Notes: generated from the letters alone by a model not told the origin. Counted from the stretch's first letter, positions 52,147 to 60,952 are shown. The stretch: DNA of 64,000 nt from Alicyclobacillus sp. (GCA_023511725.1 JAIMAY010000008.1:1-64000), one strand, 5' to 3'. Made by a program: numbers and translations.

Positions 52147-53142
52147 TCAGACCTCGCTGGCGGCGAACACATCTTCCAGTGCCGCCTCCGGAGCCGGGTA
52201 TTCGCTGTCCCGCGCGAATGCGAACGCCTCATCCACCGCCGCCTTGGCACGTGCCTCCCATGCCGCCATGTCCTGCTCCGCCACGCCCTGCGCCAACAGG
52301 TGCTCGCGCAGCCTGCGGATGGGGTCCTTCTCTCGCAGGCCCGGGACCTCCTCCTTGGCGCGGTAGACCTCCGGGTCACCCTGGAAGTGGCCAAGGTAGC
52401 GGTACGTTTCAATCTCAATCAGCGACGGCCCCTCGCCGCGCCGTGCCCGCTCCACCGCCTCGCGGCTGACGCGATACATCTCCAGCACATCGTTGTCCGC
52501 CACGTAGTAGCCCGGGATGCCGTAGGCCGCCGCACGCGCATCGTTGCGCTCCACCGCTGTCGAGAGCGCTTTCGGCACGGAGATGCCATACCGGTTATCC
52601 TCGATCACGACCACCAACGGCAGCTTCCACAGCGCCGCGAGGTTCAGCGTCTCGTGGAACGCGCCCTGGTTGGCCGCACCCTCGCCGATGAACGCCACCG
52701 CCACCCAGTCCTTGCCTCGCATCTTCGACGCCAGGGCCGCGCCCGCCGCGTGCGGCATCCCCGCCGCGATGATGCCGCCGCAGGAGAACTTGGTGGCGGG
52801 ATCGAACAGATGCATGTGACCCCCCTTGCCCTTGCCCAGCCCCGTCGCTTTACCGTAGATCTCCGCCGTCATCCGGCGCAGGTCCACGCCTTTGGCGATG
52901 GCGTGGTGATGCGGACGATGCGGCGCTGTCACCGTGTCCTCCGGCTTCAGGTGCACGCAGATGCCCACCGCCGCCGGCTCCTGCCCGGCCGCCAGGTGCA
53001 TCTCCCCCGGCACCGGGCCCGCACCGATGTTGAACACCGGGTACTTGCCCTCCGCGTACGCCTCCACCAATCGCTCCTCGTACGTGCGAATCTTCACCAT
53101 CGTCTCGTACATCCACTGCAGATGCTCGAACGGGATACTCAA
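52147..53142 (-). CDS. acoA: 2-oxoacid/acetoin dehydrogenase E1 component, alpha subunit
   Basis: The alpha half of E1 binds thiamine diphosphate. The 331-residue protein has YAEGKYPVFNIGAGPVPGE, HRPHHHAIAKGVDL, KGGHMHLFD and the TPP motif IGEGAANQGAFHETLNLAALWKLPLVVVIEDN. It begins with TTG at 53142, with AGGAGG eight bases upstream; the open frame before that has no family similarity. First gene of the acoA-acoB-acoC-like operon. Confidence 0.92.
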   Translation of the reverse strand: MSIPFEHLQWMYETMVKIRTYEERLVEAYAEGKYPVFNIGAGPVPGEMHLAAGQEPAAVGICVHLKPEDTVTAPHRPHHHAIAKGVDLRRMTAEIYGKATGLGKGKGGHMHLFDPATKFSCGGIIAAGMPHAAGAALASKMRGKDWVAVAFIGEGAANQGAFHETLNLAALWKLPLVVVIEDNRYGISVPKALSTAVERNDARAAAYGIPGYYVADNDVLEMYRVSREAVERARRGEGPSLIEIETYRYLGHFQGDPEVYRAKEEVPGLREKDPIRRLREHLLAQGVAEQDMAAWEARAKAAVDEAFAFARDSEYPAPEAALEDVFAASEV

Positions 53143-53371
53143 CGCCGTGGCCTCCTTTCGACTCACCGTGTGACCAAAGATTTTGACATCGTATGCAAGT
53201 CCATTGTATGTATCTTCGGACCATTTCATCCATCGCGATCCGTGACGAATCTCGTCACCACCCGGCGCAGCATAGGGGGCCATCGTTTTGTAAACACCAG
53301 GACGCTTTGGCAGGTGCTCTTGGAAGAGCGTCGAAACCAGATACATCTCCGCTGAACGGGAGGGGTTCGGG

Positions 53372-53668
53372 ATGACGCTCGAGGCAAGCATCAAGCAAAT
53401 CCACGACATGGTGGCGCAGTTGATCCATCTGGTTGGTGGCACCAATCAACGGATGATCGACCTGTCTCAAAAGATGGAGGAACACTTTTCAAGAGTAGAC
53501 AAGCGGCTCACCGCCCTCGAGGAACAGGTCAGCTCGATGGACAAGAGACTCTGTGGCATCGAACATGAACTGCACCGGGTTCATGTACTGGAAAAACGCC
53601 AGGATATCTCCGCCGGACGGATGGAGGCGCTCGAGGCGCAGCTCCAACTGTTGCGGGAGCAGCAGTGA
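53372..53668 (+). CDS. Coiled-coil protein, 98 residues
   Basis: A highly helical protein with heptad patterns from about residue 5 to the end (IKQIHDMVAQLIHLVGG, RLTALEEQVSSMDKRL, GRMEALEAQLQLLREQQ). No domain is recognised. ATG at 53372 has GGAGG eight bases upstream. It is divergent from acoA and convergent with the helix-turn-helix gene. It may pair with the coiled coil of that neighbour, but that is a guess. Confidence 0.7.
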   Translation: MTLEASIKQIHDMVAQLIHLVGGTNQRMIDLSQKMEEHFSRVDKRLTALEEQVSSMDKRLCGIEHELHRVHVLEKRQDISAGRMEALEAQLQLLREQQ

Positions 53669-53768
53669 CAGGCAATCATCGCCCAGGCACACCGATGTCT
53701 CTCACCGGCACATGGTGCTACGTGCTCCGGCCCGCAGGGTCACCTGGCTGTCATCTACGTCCAGCGGC

Positions 53769-54473
53769 TCACCACCAACGCCACCACGCCCTACGCCGTA
53801 CACGGGCGCGCCGACGCTGCCCCTGCCCATCGTCCGGCTCGGTATGCACTGAAGCAGAAACTCCGCTCGCGCGCTCGCAGGAGACTGTCGCCGCAGCCTC
53901 GGCCTTGGCCTTGCGCACCTCGGTCCAAGCCGCTTCAGGCGCGCTGGTCACCGAGACGTCCGCTGTTACCGTCGTCTCCGGCTGGCCGGCTTGGGGCCCC
54001 GTGCGCCTCTCGGGGGCCAGTGCAGCCTGCACTTGTTGCAGCCGGCGCTCGACCTGATCCAGGCGTACCTTCAGCTCCATCGTTTCCCGCACCAACTCGG
54101 CCCGGCGCTGGCGTTCCTCGGCGGCGAACCGCTCGAACGCTTCCAGCAGTGCGCGTACCACGGACTGATCCACAGCCTTCAGAACGCTTCGCTGAATCTC
54201 TTCCTGCCATCCCCGGTCCAGACCTGGCTTGTCGGGTGCGTTGGCCTGCCCAGCGGCATGCGGGACCAGCGTCTCGGTCGCCGACTCGGTCGCCGCCGCT
54301 GCTTCCGCGCCCAGCGACGCCATCGAGACGGTGTGGATCCACTGCGGGGGAATGTCGTAGCGGATAGCGGAACCTTCGCGGTACGCCGTGGCGGGGACCT
54401 TGCCGCTGCGGATCCAGCGACGTACCGTGCTGGGATGGATGCCGAGCAAAGCCGCCGCTTCCTTCACATCCAT
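53769..54473 (-). CDS. Helix-turn-helix (excisionase-type) protein with coiled coil
   Basis: A 234-residue protein. The N-terminal 45 residues are a MerR/excisionase-type HTH (MDVKEAAALLGIHPSTVRRW followed by IRSGKVPATAYR). Residues about 90-160 form a long coiled coil (EAFERFAAEERQRRAELVRE...LDQVERRLQQVQAAL), and the last 15 are very basic and Trp-rich (RRRARVRRRAWWRWW). The design resembles chromosome-binding proteins such as RacA, which join an HTH to a coiled coil. No close family is certain. ATG at 54473 has a GAGCGAGG ribosome site. Confidence 0.65.
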   Translation of the reverse strand: MDVKEAAALLGIHPSTVRRWIRSGKVPATAYREGSAIRYDIPPQWIHTVSMASLGAEAAAATESATETLVPHAAGQANAPDKPGLDRGWQEEIQRSVLKAVDQSVVRALLEAFERFAAEERQRRAELVRETMELKVRLDQVERRLQQVQAALAPERRTGPQAGQPETTVTADVSVTSAPEAAWTEVRKAKAEAAATVSCERASGVSASVHTEPDDGQGQRRRARVRRRAWWRWW

Positions 54474-54556
54474 GTGAACCTCGCTCCCGTTTCACTGTGG
54501 TAGGGCCATTGTAGCCTGTGCAGCACGCGAAGGCTGTCGAGAGAGGGCGGCCACAC

Positions 54557-54636
54557 AAAAAAAAGGCCGCATCCGCGCCGCTGCGCACCGCCTGGCAATT
54601 CTGGCGGTACTCAGCAGAACCTTCGCGGATGCGGCC
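54557..54636 (-). terminator. Long terminator of galU with internal hairpin
   Basis: GGCCGCATCCGCG and CGCGGATGCGGCC form a perfect 13-bp stem enclosing 46 bases, inside which ACCGCC/GGCGGT can form a second stem. Read on the minus strand, eight T residues follow. It lies 74 bases after the galU stop and separates it from the HTH gene. Confidence 0.75.
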
Positions 54637-54709
54637 CAGGCCGCTGCCACGTGCCTCAACCATACGCTTGTCCAACAACACGCCGCCATCCGCGGCGTCA
54701 CCCGTACCA

Positions 54710-55591
54710 TCAACGACCCGGTGTGCGTTCCAATTCGCGATAGAGAATACGGCGCACGCCATCCCCCAGGGCCGGGTCGGCGAGCGCCATCGCGACGGTC
54801 GCTTCAAGCCAGCCGAGCGGACTGCCGATGTCAAACGTCCGTCCCTGCACCGTCAGCCCGTACACGTCCGACTCCACCGCGAGTTGGGCCAGGGCATCCG
54901 TGAGTTGAATCTCACCGAGCGCGCCGGCACTCGCATGCTCCAGGTGCGTGAACACCTGTGGCGGTAGCACATAGCGGCCGAGAATGGCCAGATTCGATGG
55001 CGCTTCCTCCGGACGGGGCTTCTCCACCATACGTCGCACCCGGAACAGTCCCGGTTCCATCTCCACGCCGTCGATGATGCCGTACTTGTGCACGTCCGCC
55101 GCGGCCACCGGCTGGATGCCGATCACGGCCCCGCCCACGACCTCTCGCCGCCTCAAAAGCTGCACCAGCGCCGGTTCCTCCGATTGGATCAGGACGTCGC
55201 CGAGCAGCACCGCGAACGGTTCATCCCCGATGAAGCGCCGGGCGCACCACACCGCGTGGCCGAGTCCGAGCGGTTCCTTCTGGCGGATGTAATGAATGTT
55301 GGCCATCTCCGAGATGGCGCGGATGGTTTCCAATTCGTTGCGCTTCCCGCGGTCCTGCAAGAGCGCCTCAAGCTCCACGGATCTGTCGAAATGGTCCTCG
55401 ATGGCGCGCTTGCCCTTGCCGGTGACAATCAGGATGTCCTCGATGCCGGCGGCCACCGCTTCCTCGACGATGTACTGGATGACGGGCTTGTCGACGACAG
55501 GCAGCATCTCCTTGGGCATGGCCTTGGTCGCCGGCAACAGGCGCGTCCCGAGTCCCGCCGCAGGGATGACAGCCTTGCGCACTCTCTGCAT
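54710..55591 (-). CDS. galU: UTP-glucose-1-phosphate uridylyltransferase
   Basis: GalU makes UDP-glucose for cell-wall and capsule polymers. The 293-residue protein starts MQRVRKAVIPAAGLGTRLLP and has ATKAMPKEMLPVVDKPVIQY, PLGLGHAVWCAR, LGDVLIQ and VEKPRPEEAPSNLAILGRY. Start ATG 55591 has GAGGTG six bases upstream. It follows an LCP ligase gene by 15 bp, consistent with a wall-glycopolymer role for UDP-glucose. Confidence 0.95.
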   Translation of the reverse strand: MQRVRKAVIPAAGLGTRLLPATKAMPKEMLPVVDKPVIQYIVEEAVAAGIEDILIVTGKGKRAIEDHFDRSVELEALLQDRGKRNELETIRAISEMANIHYIRQKEPLGLGHAVWCARRFIGDEPFAVLLGDVLIQSEEPALVQLLRRREVVGGAVIGIQPVAAADVHKYGIIDGVEMEPGLFRVRRMVEKPRPEEAPSNLAILGRYVLPPQVFTHLEHASAGALGEIQLTDALAQLAVESDVYGLTVQGRTFDIGSPLGWLEATVAMALADPALGDGVRRILYRELERTPGR

Positions 55592-55606
55592 GTCCCACAC
55601 CTCGAT

Positions 55607-56650
55607 TCAGCCAGCCGCGCCGGTCGAGTTCATGGCCGCGGCGCTGCTCGGTAAGGTTGCCGACGGGTCAAACTCCTCGACGACCTGGCGGATCTCGCCC
55701 GGATCCAGCACAATCTGGTCATTGTACGCCCGAAGCACATCGTCGTACAGGCGCTCGCTTGCCCCTTGCAACTGGTAATATTTGACTTGATTCGGGTCAA
55801 ACGATTTCACGGCGAGCGCCAGGCTGAGCATGTCCTCGGTGGACATGTTGGTCGCCACCAGGAACTGCGGCACCGAGTTGACGAACGCCGGCAGCTTGGG
55901 CAGGTTCTGCGGCTCCAGCGCCGTGCGCGCCATCCCCAGAATGGCCTCCTCCTGCAACTTTTGCCGGCTGTAATCCCCCTGCGGCAGCGAGTCCCGCTCA
56001 TGCACCACCTCGGCGACCATCTGGCCGTTGAGGAAGTGTTCACCGGGCGTGATCACCTTGCCCTTATTCTGAGGGTACCAGGGATGCGTGAGCACGACGC
56101 GGAACGGCACATTCATGTCGATCCCGCCCAGCGCATTCACCATCGCCTGCAGACCGCTGTAGTTAGTCATGGCATAATAGTTGATGGTCAGCCCCGTCAG
56201 GTCCGACACCGTCTGGATGGTCATGCGCACACCCTCGTCAATGCCACCCTTGGCGTCACCGAGGAGGTTCACGCTCGTCAGCTTCGTGTAGCCGTACCCC
56301 TGCACGTACACCCGCGTATCCCGCGGCAGGCTGAGGACGCTGTACTGGTGCTTATTGAGATCCACGTGCACCACCATCATGGAGTCGGTGTGAAACACCG
56401 TGTCTCCAGGTCTGGCGTCGGAGCCAAGCAGGAGTACGTTGAACACATCCTGTTGCAACTGCGGTGTCGATGAGCCCTTCGGCTGCACCGCCACCTTCGG
56501 GGTTTGAAAGTGCTTCGCCGGCTGCAGCCGGTAGTACTCGTAGGCACCCACAGCCAGGAACCCAAGGATGAACACGCCCAACAGAATTAGCACCGTGCGT
56601 AGCACACGCCGGCCGCGACGTGGCCGCACGGAAGTCGAATTAGGTTTCAC
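55607..56650 (-). CDS. LytR-CpsA-Psr family ligase
   Basis: LCP proteins attach wall teichoic acid or other glycopolymers to peptidoglycan. The 347-residue protein has a basic N-terminus, one membrane helix (VLILLGVFILGFLAVGAY) and an extracellular LCP domain: LLGSDARPGDTVFHTDSMMVV, SLPRDTRVYVQGYGYTKL, GGIDMNVPFRV and the Arg region ERDSLPQGDYSRQKLQ. GTG at 56650 has GGGAGG seven bases upstream. It precedes galU in the same operon and is divergent from the YigZ-type gene. Confidence 0.93.
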   Translation of the reverse strand: MKPNSTSVRPRRGRRVLRTVLILLGVFILGFLAVGAYEYYRLQPAKHFQTPKVAVQPKGSSTPQLQQDVFNVLLLGSDARPGDTVFHTDSMMVVHVDLNKHQYSVLSLPRDTRVYVQGYGYTKLTSVNLLGDAKGGIDEGVRMTIQTVSDLTGLTINYYAMTNYSGLQAMVNALGGIDMNVPFRVVLTHPWYPQNKGKVITPGEHFLNGQMVAEVVHERDSLPQGDYSRQKLQEEAILGMARTALEPQNLPKLPAFVNSVPQFLVATNMSTEDMLSLALAVKSFDPNQVKYYQLQGASERLYDDVLRAYNDQIVLDPGEIRQVVEEFDPSATLPSSAAAMNSTGAAG

Positions 56651-56771
56651 ACCGTACCCTCCCTCGCCGGTGCCCTCGGGCGGCCGGCGCCTGCCGCGAG
56701 AGTTGTCGAATCTGCTCCATTTTACTTTAACGATGCGGACGGGGTGTGTAAAGGGAGAAGGGGGAACGCCG

Positions 56772-57467
56772 ATGATGGAGCACGCATCCGATGACCTTCT
56801 GTTTCCCGCCGCGCCGTGCGTGGTGGAGCAGACCATACGCAGATCCCGCTTCATTGGCCACGTGGTCCCCGTATTCTCGACGCAGGAAGCCGAACGGGAG
56901 TTGGAGCTCATTCGCGCGCGCCATGCGCAGGCCACGCACAATTGTTACGCCTGGCGCGTGGGTCTCGAGGTGCCGACCGAGCGCTATTCCGACGATGGGG
57001 AGCCCTCGGGCACCGCCGGGCGGCCCATCCTGGACGCGCTGCGCCACCGCGGCGTCACACAGTGCCTCGTCGTGGTCACGCGCTACTTTGGCGGCATCCT
57101 GCTCGGCGCGGGCGGCCTCGTGCACGCCTACAGCGGCACCACCGTGCAGGCGCTCGATGCCGCGTCCCTTCTTCGCTGTCAGAGGCTGCGGCGATTGCAT
57201 GTGCGCTGCGCGTACGACGCGTACGGGAAGATTGAGCACACCCTGAGCACGCTGGGGGTTGCGGTGGGCGAGCGGAACTTTGGGGTGGATGTGAGACTTG
57301 TGGCGTGGCCGAAGGCTGCGGAGGCGGGGCGCGTGATGGACATGCTGCGAGAGATCACAGCGGGGCAGGCGGAGGTGACCTGCGGCGAGGAGATTGTCAT
57401 GGGGGTGGATGAGGACGGCAAGCCGGTGACGCCTGCCGTCCGCGCCTTCGATGAAGATCGCGCGTGA
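56772..57467 (+). CDS. YigZ/IMPACT family protein
   Basis: The 231-residue protein contains the UPF0029 (IMPACT N) domain: VEQTIRRSRFIGHVVPV, HNCYAWRVG, YSDDGEPSGTAGRPILDAL, VVVTRYFGGILLGAGGLVHAYS and the small C-terminal domain of YigZ. Its homologues affect translation or ribosome stress; the molecular role is not established. GGGGG precedes ATG 56772 by seven bases. It is divergent from the LCP gene and convergent with comK. Confidence 0.92.
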   Translation: MMEHASDDLLFPAAPCVVEQTIRRSRFIGHVVPVFSTQEAERELELIRARHAQATHNCYAWRVGLEVPTERYSDDGEPSGTAGRPILDALRHRGVTQCLVVVTRYFGGILLGAGGLVHAYSGTTVQALDAASLLRCQRLRRLHVRCAYDAYGKIEHTLSTLGVAVGERNFGVDVRLVAWPKAAEAGRVMDMLREITAGQAEVTCGEEIVMGVDEDGKPVTPAVRAFDEDRA

Positions 57468-57487
57468 TGAGGTGCATCGCATGGGAT

Positions 57488-58030
57488 TCAGAGCAGACCT
57501 TCACCCGCCAGGTAATGCCGAAACACCCGGGCGCGCATGCGCTGTCCCTCAAACATCTGGCGCGACATCGGGAGCGTCAGCTCGCGGCCGGTCGTCAATT
57601 GTACCTGGATGGTACGGGCCGTGAGCGACTTCACCGTAGCCACGTGTGCGTCCGATACATAGCCAATCACGCCGTCATTTCGACCGTACGGACCGGAGCG
57701 AGACTTCACCGCGAAGAAGCTCAGATCGCGGGGCGCCACCGGAATGGGCGGTGACTGTGACAACTGCATGCAGTGCTGATACCAACGCCGCAGCGCGCTG
57801 ATATCCATCATGTAATGCGCGGCCAATTGCCGATAAACCCACCCGGCCGTCACCGGGAACCAGTGTTCCGTGCCGTCTTCCAGCAGCACCCGTGCGGCAT
57901 TGCCGCATTCCTCCGCATACACGGGCAGCCAAGCCACGACCTTGCTGATCCATCGCTCCGGGGCCGGCATCTCCCCCCGCTGCCGATACAGGATGACATC
58001 CGATGCCGGTTGCTGTGCTTCGTCCATCAC
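57488..58030 (-). CDS. comK: ComK-family competence transcription factor
   Basis: A 180-residue protein whose C-terminal half follows ComK: SPPIPVAPRDLSFFAVKSRS matches PPIMVDPSNQIFLFP of B. subtilis, GVIGYVSDAHVATV matches CGWISHVHV, and TTGRELTLPMSRQMFEGQRMRA matches the NGKTMELPISYNSFENQ motif. The N-terminal half also has a RVLLEDGTEHWFPVTAGWVY start. ComK binds AT boxes and switches on DNA uptake genes. The RNA leader carries a good promoter and AT boxes. GTG 58030 or ATG 58027 start. The assignment is by motif pattern only; key DNA-contact residues could not be checked. Confidence 0.75.
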   Translation of the reverse strand: MMDEAQQPASDVILYRQRGEMPAPERWISKVVAWLPVYAEECGNAARVLLEDGTEHWFPVTAGWVYRQLAAHYMMDISALRRWYQHCMQLSQSPPIPVAPRDLSFFAVKSRSGPYGRNDGVIGYVSDAHVATVKSLTARTIQVQLTTGRELTLPMSRQMFEGQRMRARVFRHYLAGEGLL

Positions 58031-58110
58031 GCCTTTTCGTCCTCTCCGCCGGTTGGCTCATGCTGCGTTGCGGGTCACTATGAAACATGGAGACAAAACT
58101 GGTTGTTTCG

Positions 58111-58148
58111 AGTATACAATCCATAAACGTAGAGCACAATAGCATTTT
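58111..58148 (-). promoter_or_regulatory. comK promoter with AT-box-like sites
   Basis: Minus-strand TTGTGC (58139-58134) and TATACT (58116-58111) are 17 bases apart, a good sigma-A promoter. ACAA-N5-TTTT at 58136-58148 overlaps the -35, and AAAA-N5-TGTT lies at 58095-58107; each matches the ComK box AAAA-N5-TTTT at 7 of 8 positions. Auto-regulation by ComK is possible, but the 28-base gap between boxes is not one of the usual spacings. Confidence 0.6.
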
Positions 58149-58405
58149 TCTATTTCTTCCTTGCGTTAACCATGATAGACTCTCTCCACAAAGCCCAAAT
58201 CAACCCACCCTGTCGTGGACTTGTCCCCTGGTCCGCGCCTATGAAATGCCTCCGCCCGCCACCGGAAGGGGACCGCTGCCCGAGACTCGCGGACTTGGCG
58301 GTGGATCTCGCCGCGCAGTCTTCCGTAGCGCGGCCCTTCAGCCGCTGCTAGGCTGACCTCAGCGCGCAAAACTCGGAGGGCCGGCCCCCGCCGGAGGCTC
58401 ACAAC

Positions 58406-59038
58406 ATGTCCACCGTGGTGTCGGATGGTCGACTTTTGTGGCTGGCAGAAAGACACGTTCCGGACGCGAACGATGCAGGTGGTGTCGCCGCGCTGTGCGC
58501 ACAGGCGGACCCGATGCTCCAGAGGATTGCCCGCCGCTATCGCCACCTCTCGTATGAAGATGCGCTTCAGGAAGCACGGCTTGCGTTTGTGGAGTGTATC
58601 CACCAATTCGATGCGGCGCTCGGCATCCCATTCGAGGCGTATGCGGTGATCCACGTGCGCGGTGCGGTGCGCACGGCGATGCGTCGTTGGTGGGTGCAGC
58701 GGGACAGGACCCGCCACCTGGAGGATGGCGCGGATAGATCCGATGCATTGGACCACTGGATGGGGAAGACGGCAGATCTGGCGGCTCTCGCCGAGGCAGC
58801 GCAGGCCATGGCCGAGTGGCCGCAGGTGTTCCAGGCGGCGGGGCTCAGCCCGCGTGAGACGCTGGCCATGCAGGCGCTGATGGCTGGTGTGACGATGCCG
58901 GAGTTGGCCACCGCCTGCGGCGTCTCCGCAGAGACCGCCAAGACGTGGCGGAAGCGCGCCATCGAAAAGCTGCGCAATGCCCTATCGGAAGAGGTGTCAA
59001 AACCAGCCCGTCACCGCCAGCCAGGCGAGCGTTGTTGA
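58406..59038 (+). CDS. Sigma-70 family RNA polymerase sigma factor
   Basis: A 210-residue sigma factor with regions 2 and 4 only. Region 2 is about 30-100 (RRYRHLSYEDALQEARLAFV and FDAALGIPFEAYAVIHVRGAV) and region 4 about 155-200 (LSPRETLAMQALMAGVTMPELATACGVSAETAKTWRKRAIEKL). The family resembles small sporulation or SigO/SigH-like factors, but the exact type is not clear. ATG at 58406 has GGAGG eight bases upstream. Its 3' end overlaps the convergent yabT by 42 bp. No anti-sigma gene is adjacent. Confidence 0.8.
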   Translation: MSTVVSDGRLLWLAERHVPDANDAGGVAALCAQADPMLQRIARRYRHLSYEDALQEARLAFVECIHQFDAALGIPFEAYAVIHVRGAVRTAMRRWWVQRDRTRHLEDGADRSDALDHWMGKTADLAALAEAAQAMAEWPQVFQAAGLSPRETLAMQALMAGVTMPELATACGVSAETAKTWRKRAIEKLRNALSEEVSKPARHRQPGERC

Positions 59039-60121
59039 CGCTGCAGCGAGCCCCAGGCTGACCCACATCACGCGCTCCGTCCAGTCCATGCGGCGGCGTG
59101 CCGTGACAGGTACCACCGCAGCCTGTCGCGCACGGCGCCCGGTGGTGGATGGGGTCAATCCCGCCACTGCCCCGGCTACCCCCGTCCCCATCGCGGCGGT
59201 GTGCGTTCGTCCGGCGACCGCCGTGCTGCGAGCCGGGGGCGGGACGGGGTTTCCGCTGCCGACCGTGTGGGCGGCACGGCGTTTCCCAGCACGGACCCCG
59301 GCCTCCCGCGGTGGTGCATCCGGCAGTGCCGACAGCGCCCGTGCCAGATCATCCGCGCCCACGCCTGAATCGGTCAGTGCCCATTCCATCACGGTGGCCA
59401 GATCTGACCACGGCAGGCGCGGGATGGCCCGCTGCAGCCAGCGCCTGCGCGCCGCCGGATCCTGGTGCGTGAGCTGCGCTGGGGGCGAGCCGGCATAGCT
59501 CTGCACCACCGCCAACGCCAGGCCGCACACGTCGTAGTGCGCCTCAGCGCGGCGCGACCCGAGGTCCCAGAAGGCTCTGTCGAAGTACGGTGTGAACTGG
59601 CGCACCGACCGCCCCATCGGCGTGATGCCACCTACGTCAATCAGGCGCGTTTGCAGTACCCGCGTATGGACGAGGATGTTCTGCGGCTTGATGTCGCCGA
59701 ACACGTGTCCGGTACGATGCAGCGCCGCCAAAGCTGAGGCCACCTGCGTCAGCACCGTGCGGACACCCACCCGGTTGAGCCGAGTCAGCGCGTGATGCAG
59801 CGGCTCCCCCTGCACCCATTCCATGACGTAGAAGAAGGCGCCGCTCTCCATGTCATCGTCTATCACGATCGGCCGCGGCAGCGGCGCCCCCGCACTGCGC
59901 AGGCGGTCAAGCAGCCCCCACTCCATGGCCGCCTCGCCGGCGGTGCGGCACACCTTAAGAGCGACCGGCCCGCTCACCGTCCGCGCCAGATACACGGCAC
60001 CGTTGGCCCCGGTGCCGAGGCGCCGCTCAATCATGAGGACCGTTCCCGACCACTTGCCCTTCAGCATGGTGCCGCTGGGCCACTCAGGCAGCGCCACGCC
60101 GCCATCCAATTGCCTCGCCAT
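58997..60121 (-). CDS. yabT: Serine/threonine protein kinase YabT
   Basis: A 374-residue membrane-anchored kinase of the YabT group, which in B. subtilis works in sporulation and is stimulated by DNA. The kinase domain (about 15-260) has the P-loop GTGANGAVY, VALKVC, MEWVQGEPLHHAL and the catalytic HVFGDIKPQNIL. The usual DFG reads DVGG and the APE loop is reduced. A linker and one C-terminal membrane helix (VMWVSLGLAAASTTLAWLAV) follow. ATG at 60121 has GGAGG seven bases upstream. It ends the spoIIE-yabS-yabT group, as in B. subtilis. Confidence 0.85.
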   Translation of the reverse strand: MARQLDGGVALPEWPSGTMLKGKWSGTVLMIERRLGTGANGAVYLARTVSGPVALKVCRTAGEAAMEWGLLDRLRSAGAPLPRPIVIDDDMESGAFFYVMEWVQGEPLHHALTRLNRVGVRTVLTQVASALAALHRTGHVFGDIKPQNILVHTRVLQTRLIDVGGITPMGRSVRQFTPYFDRAFWDLGSRRAEAHYDVCGLALAVVQSYAGSPPAQLTHQDPAARRRWLQRAIPRLPWSDLATVMEWALTDSGVGADDLARALSALPDAPPREAGVRAGKRRAAHTVGSGNPVPPPARSTAVAGRTHTAAMGTGVAGAVAGLTPSTTGRRARQAAVVPVTARRRMDWTERVMWVSLGLAAASTTLAWLAVTGWF

Positions 60122-60196
60122 CCGTCGCCCTCCGCTCAACGCTCCGCGCGCATCCCCTGCTGAGCGCCTTTACGCGCTGCATGGCGCAAGCGCCGC

Positions 60197-60952
60197 TCAG
60201 ATGGCGCTGCCACCCCAAGTGCGCCGCAGCGGCAGGTCCTCCTCGGCACCGGGCGGCAGCTCGCGGAGTTGATCAAACATCTGTACAGCGTATTCAATCG
60301 CCGGGCCCGTCGGTGTCCCGCCGCGCGCCGCCAGCTGCCGCTCGAGCGCTGTGACATCCACGTCCGCGCGGAACGGCTGGATGAGGCGGACGGGATCATC
60401 GTGATCGCCCGGGAAACCAATGACCGCCACCTCCGCCGCGCCTTGCCGGGCGTGCAGCGACAGCGCGAGATCCCGGATGGCCTCGCGCACGGTCGGCAGC
60501 TTGTCCTTCATGCTCGCGCTCATGTCCACGGCCACGACGAGCTGGATGCGCACCTCGTCCTCCAGCTTGTCGAGCACCTGCATCACCTTGGACCTGTCCA
60601 CGGGCGGCAGATCCTCCGCCGATTTGCCCATCACCTGCATGAGCTCCTCGTTGACCACCTCGTGCAGTGTGAGCTGCATCGTCTGCCGCGTCAGCATCTG
60701 CACCGTCGCCGACAGATCCGCCGGCTCCACGATGCGGCACATGCCGCCGCCCGCATCGGCGATGGAGTACGCCTCTTCGCGCCCCACCATGCCGATCTCG
60801 CCCTTGTCCACGACCCCTATCACATTCACCACAATCCGCCGCTGCTTGGCCTTTGCCGCCGCGTCGACGGGACTCACGCCGAGATTCGAACATCCGTCCG
60901 TGATCACGAGGATCTGCCGGAGGATGGCTTCTTTCCCTGCCAAAACTCTCAC
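60197..60952 (-). CDS. yabS: VWA-domain protein YabS
   Basis: A 251-residue protein close in pattern to YabS, the gene between spoIIE and yabT in B. subtilis. It has ILRQILVITDGCSNLGVSP near the N-terminus, VVNEELMQVMGKSAEDLPPVDR in the middle and a von Willebrand A segment (VVAVDMSASMKDKLPTVREAI), whose DxSxS is the MIDAS metal site. GTPTGPAI follows later. GTG at 60952 is chosen because the frame begins there like YabS; its ribosome site is weak. A sporulation role is inferred from synteny. Confidence 0.82.
   Translation of the reverse strand: MRVLAGKEAILRQILVITDGCSNLGVSPVDAAAKAKQRRIVVNVIGVVDKGEIGMVGREEAYSIADAGGGMCRIVEPADLSATVQMLTRQTMQLTLHEVVNEELMQVMGKSAEDLPPVDRSKVMQVLDKLEDEVRIQLVVAVDMSASMKDKLPTVREAIRDLALSLHARQGAAEVAVIGFPGDHDDPVRLIQPFRADVDVTALERQLAARGGTPTGPAIEYAVQMFDQLRELPPGAEEDLPLRRTWGGSAI

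Noticed and set aside
53143-53371. Sigma-L (-24/-12) promoter for the acetoin-type dehydrogenase operon
   Set aside because: No GG-N10-GC motif at proper distance; CATACAAT resembles a sigma-E -10 but the -35 is missing.
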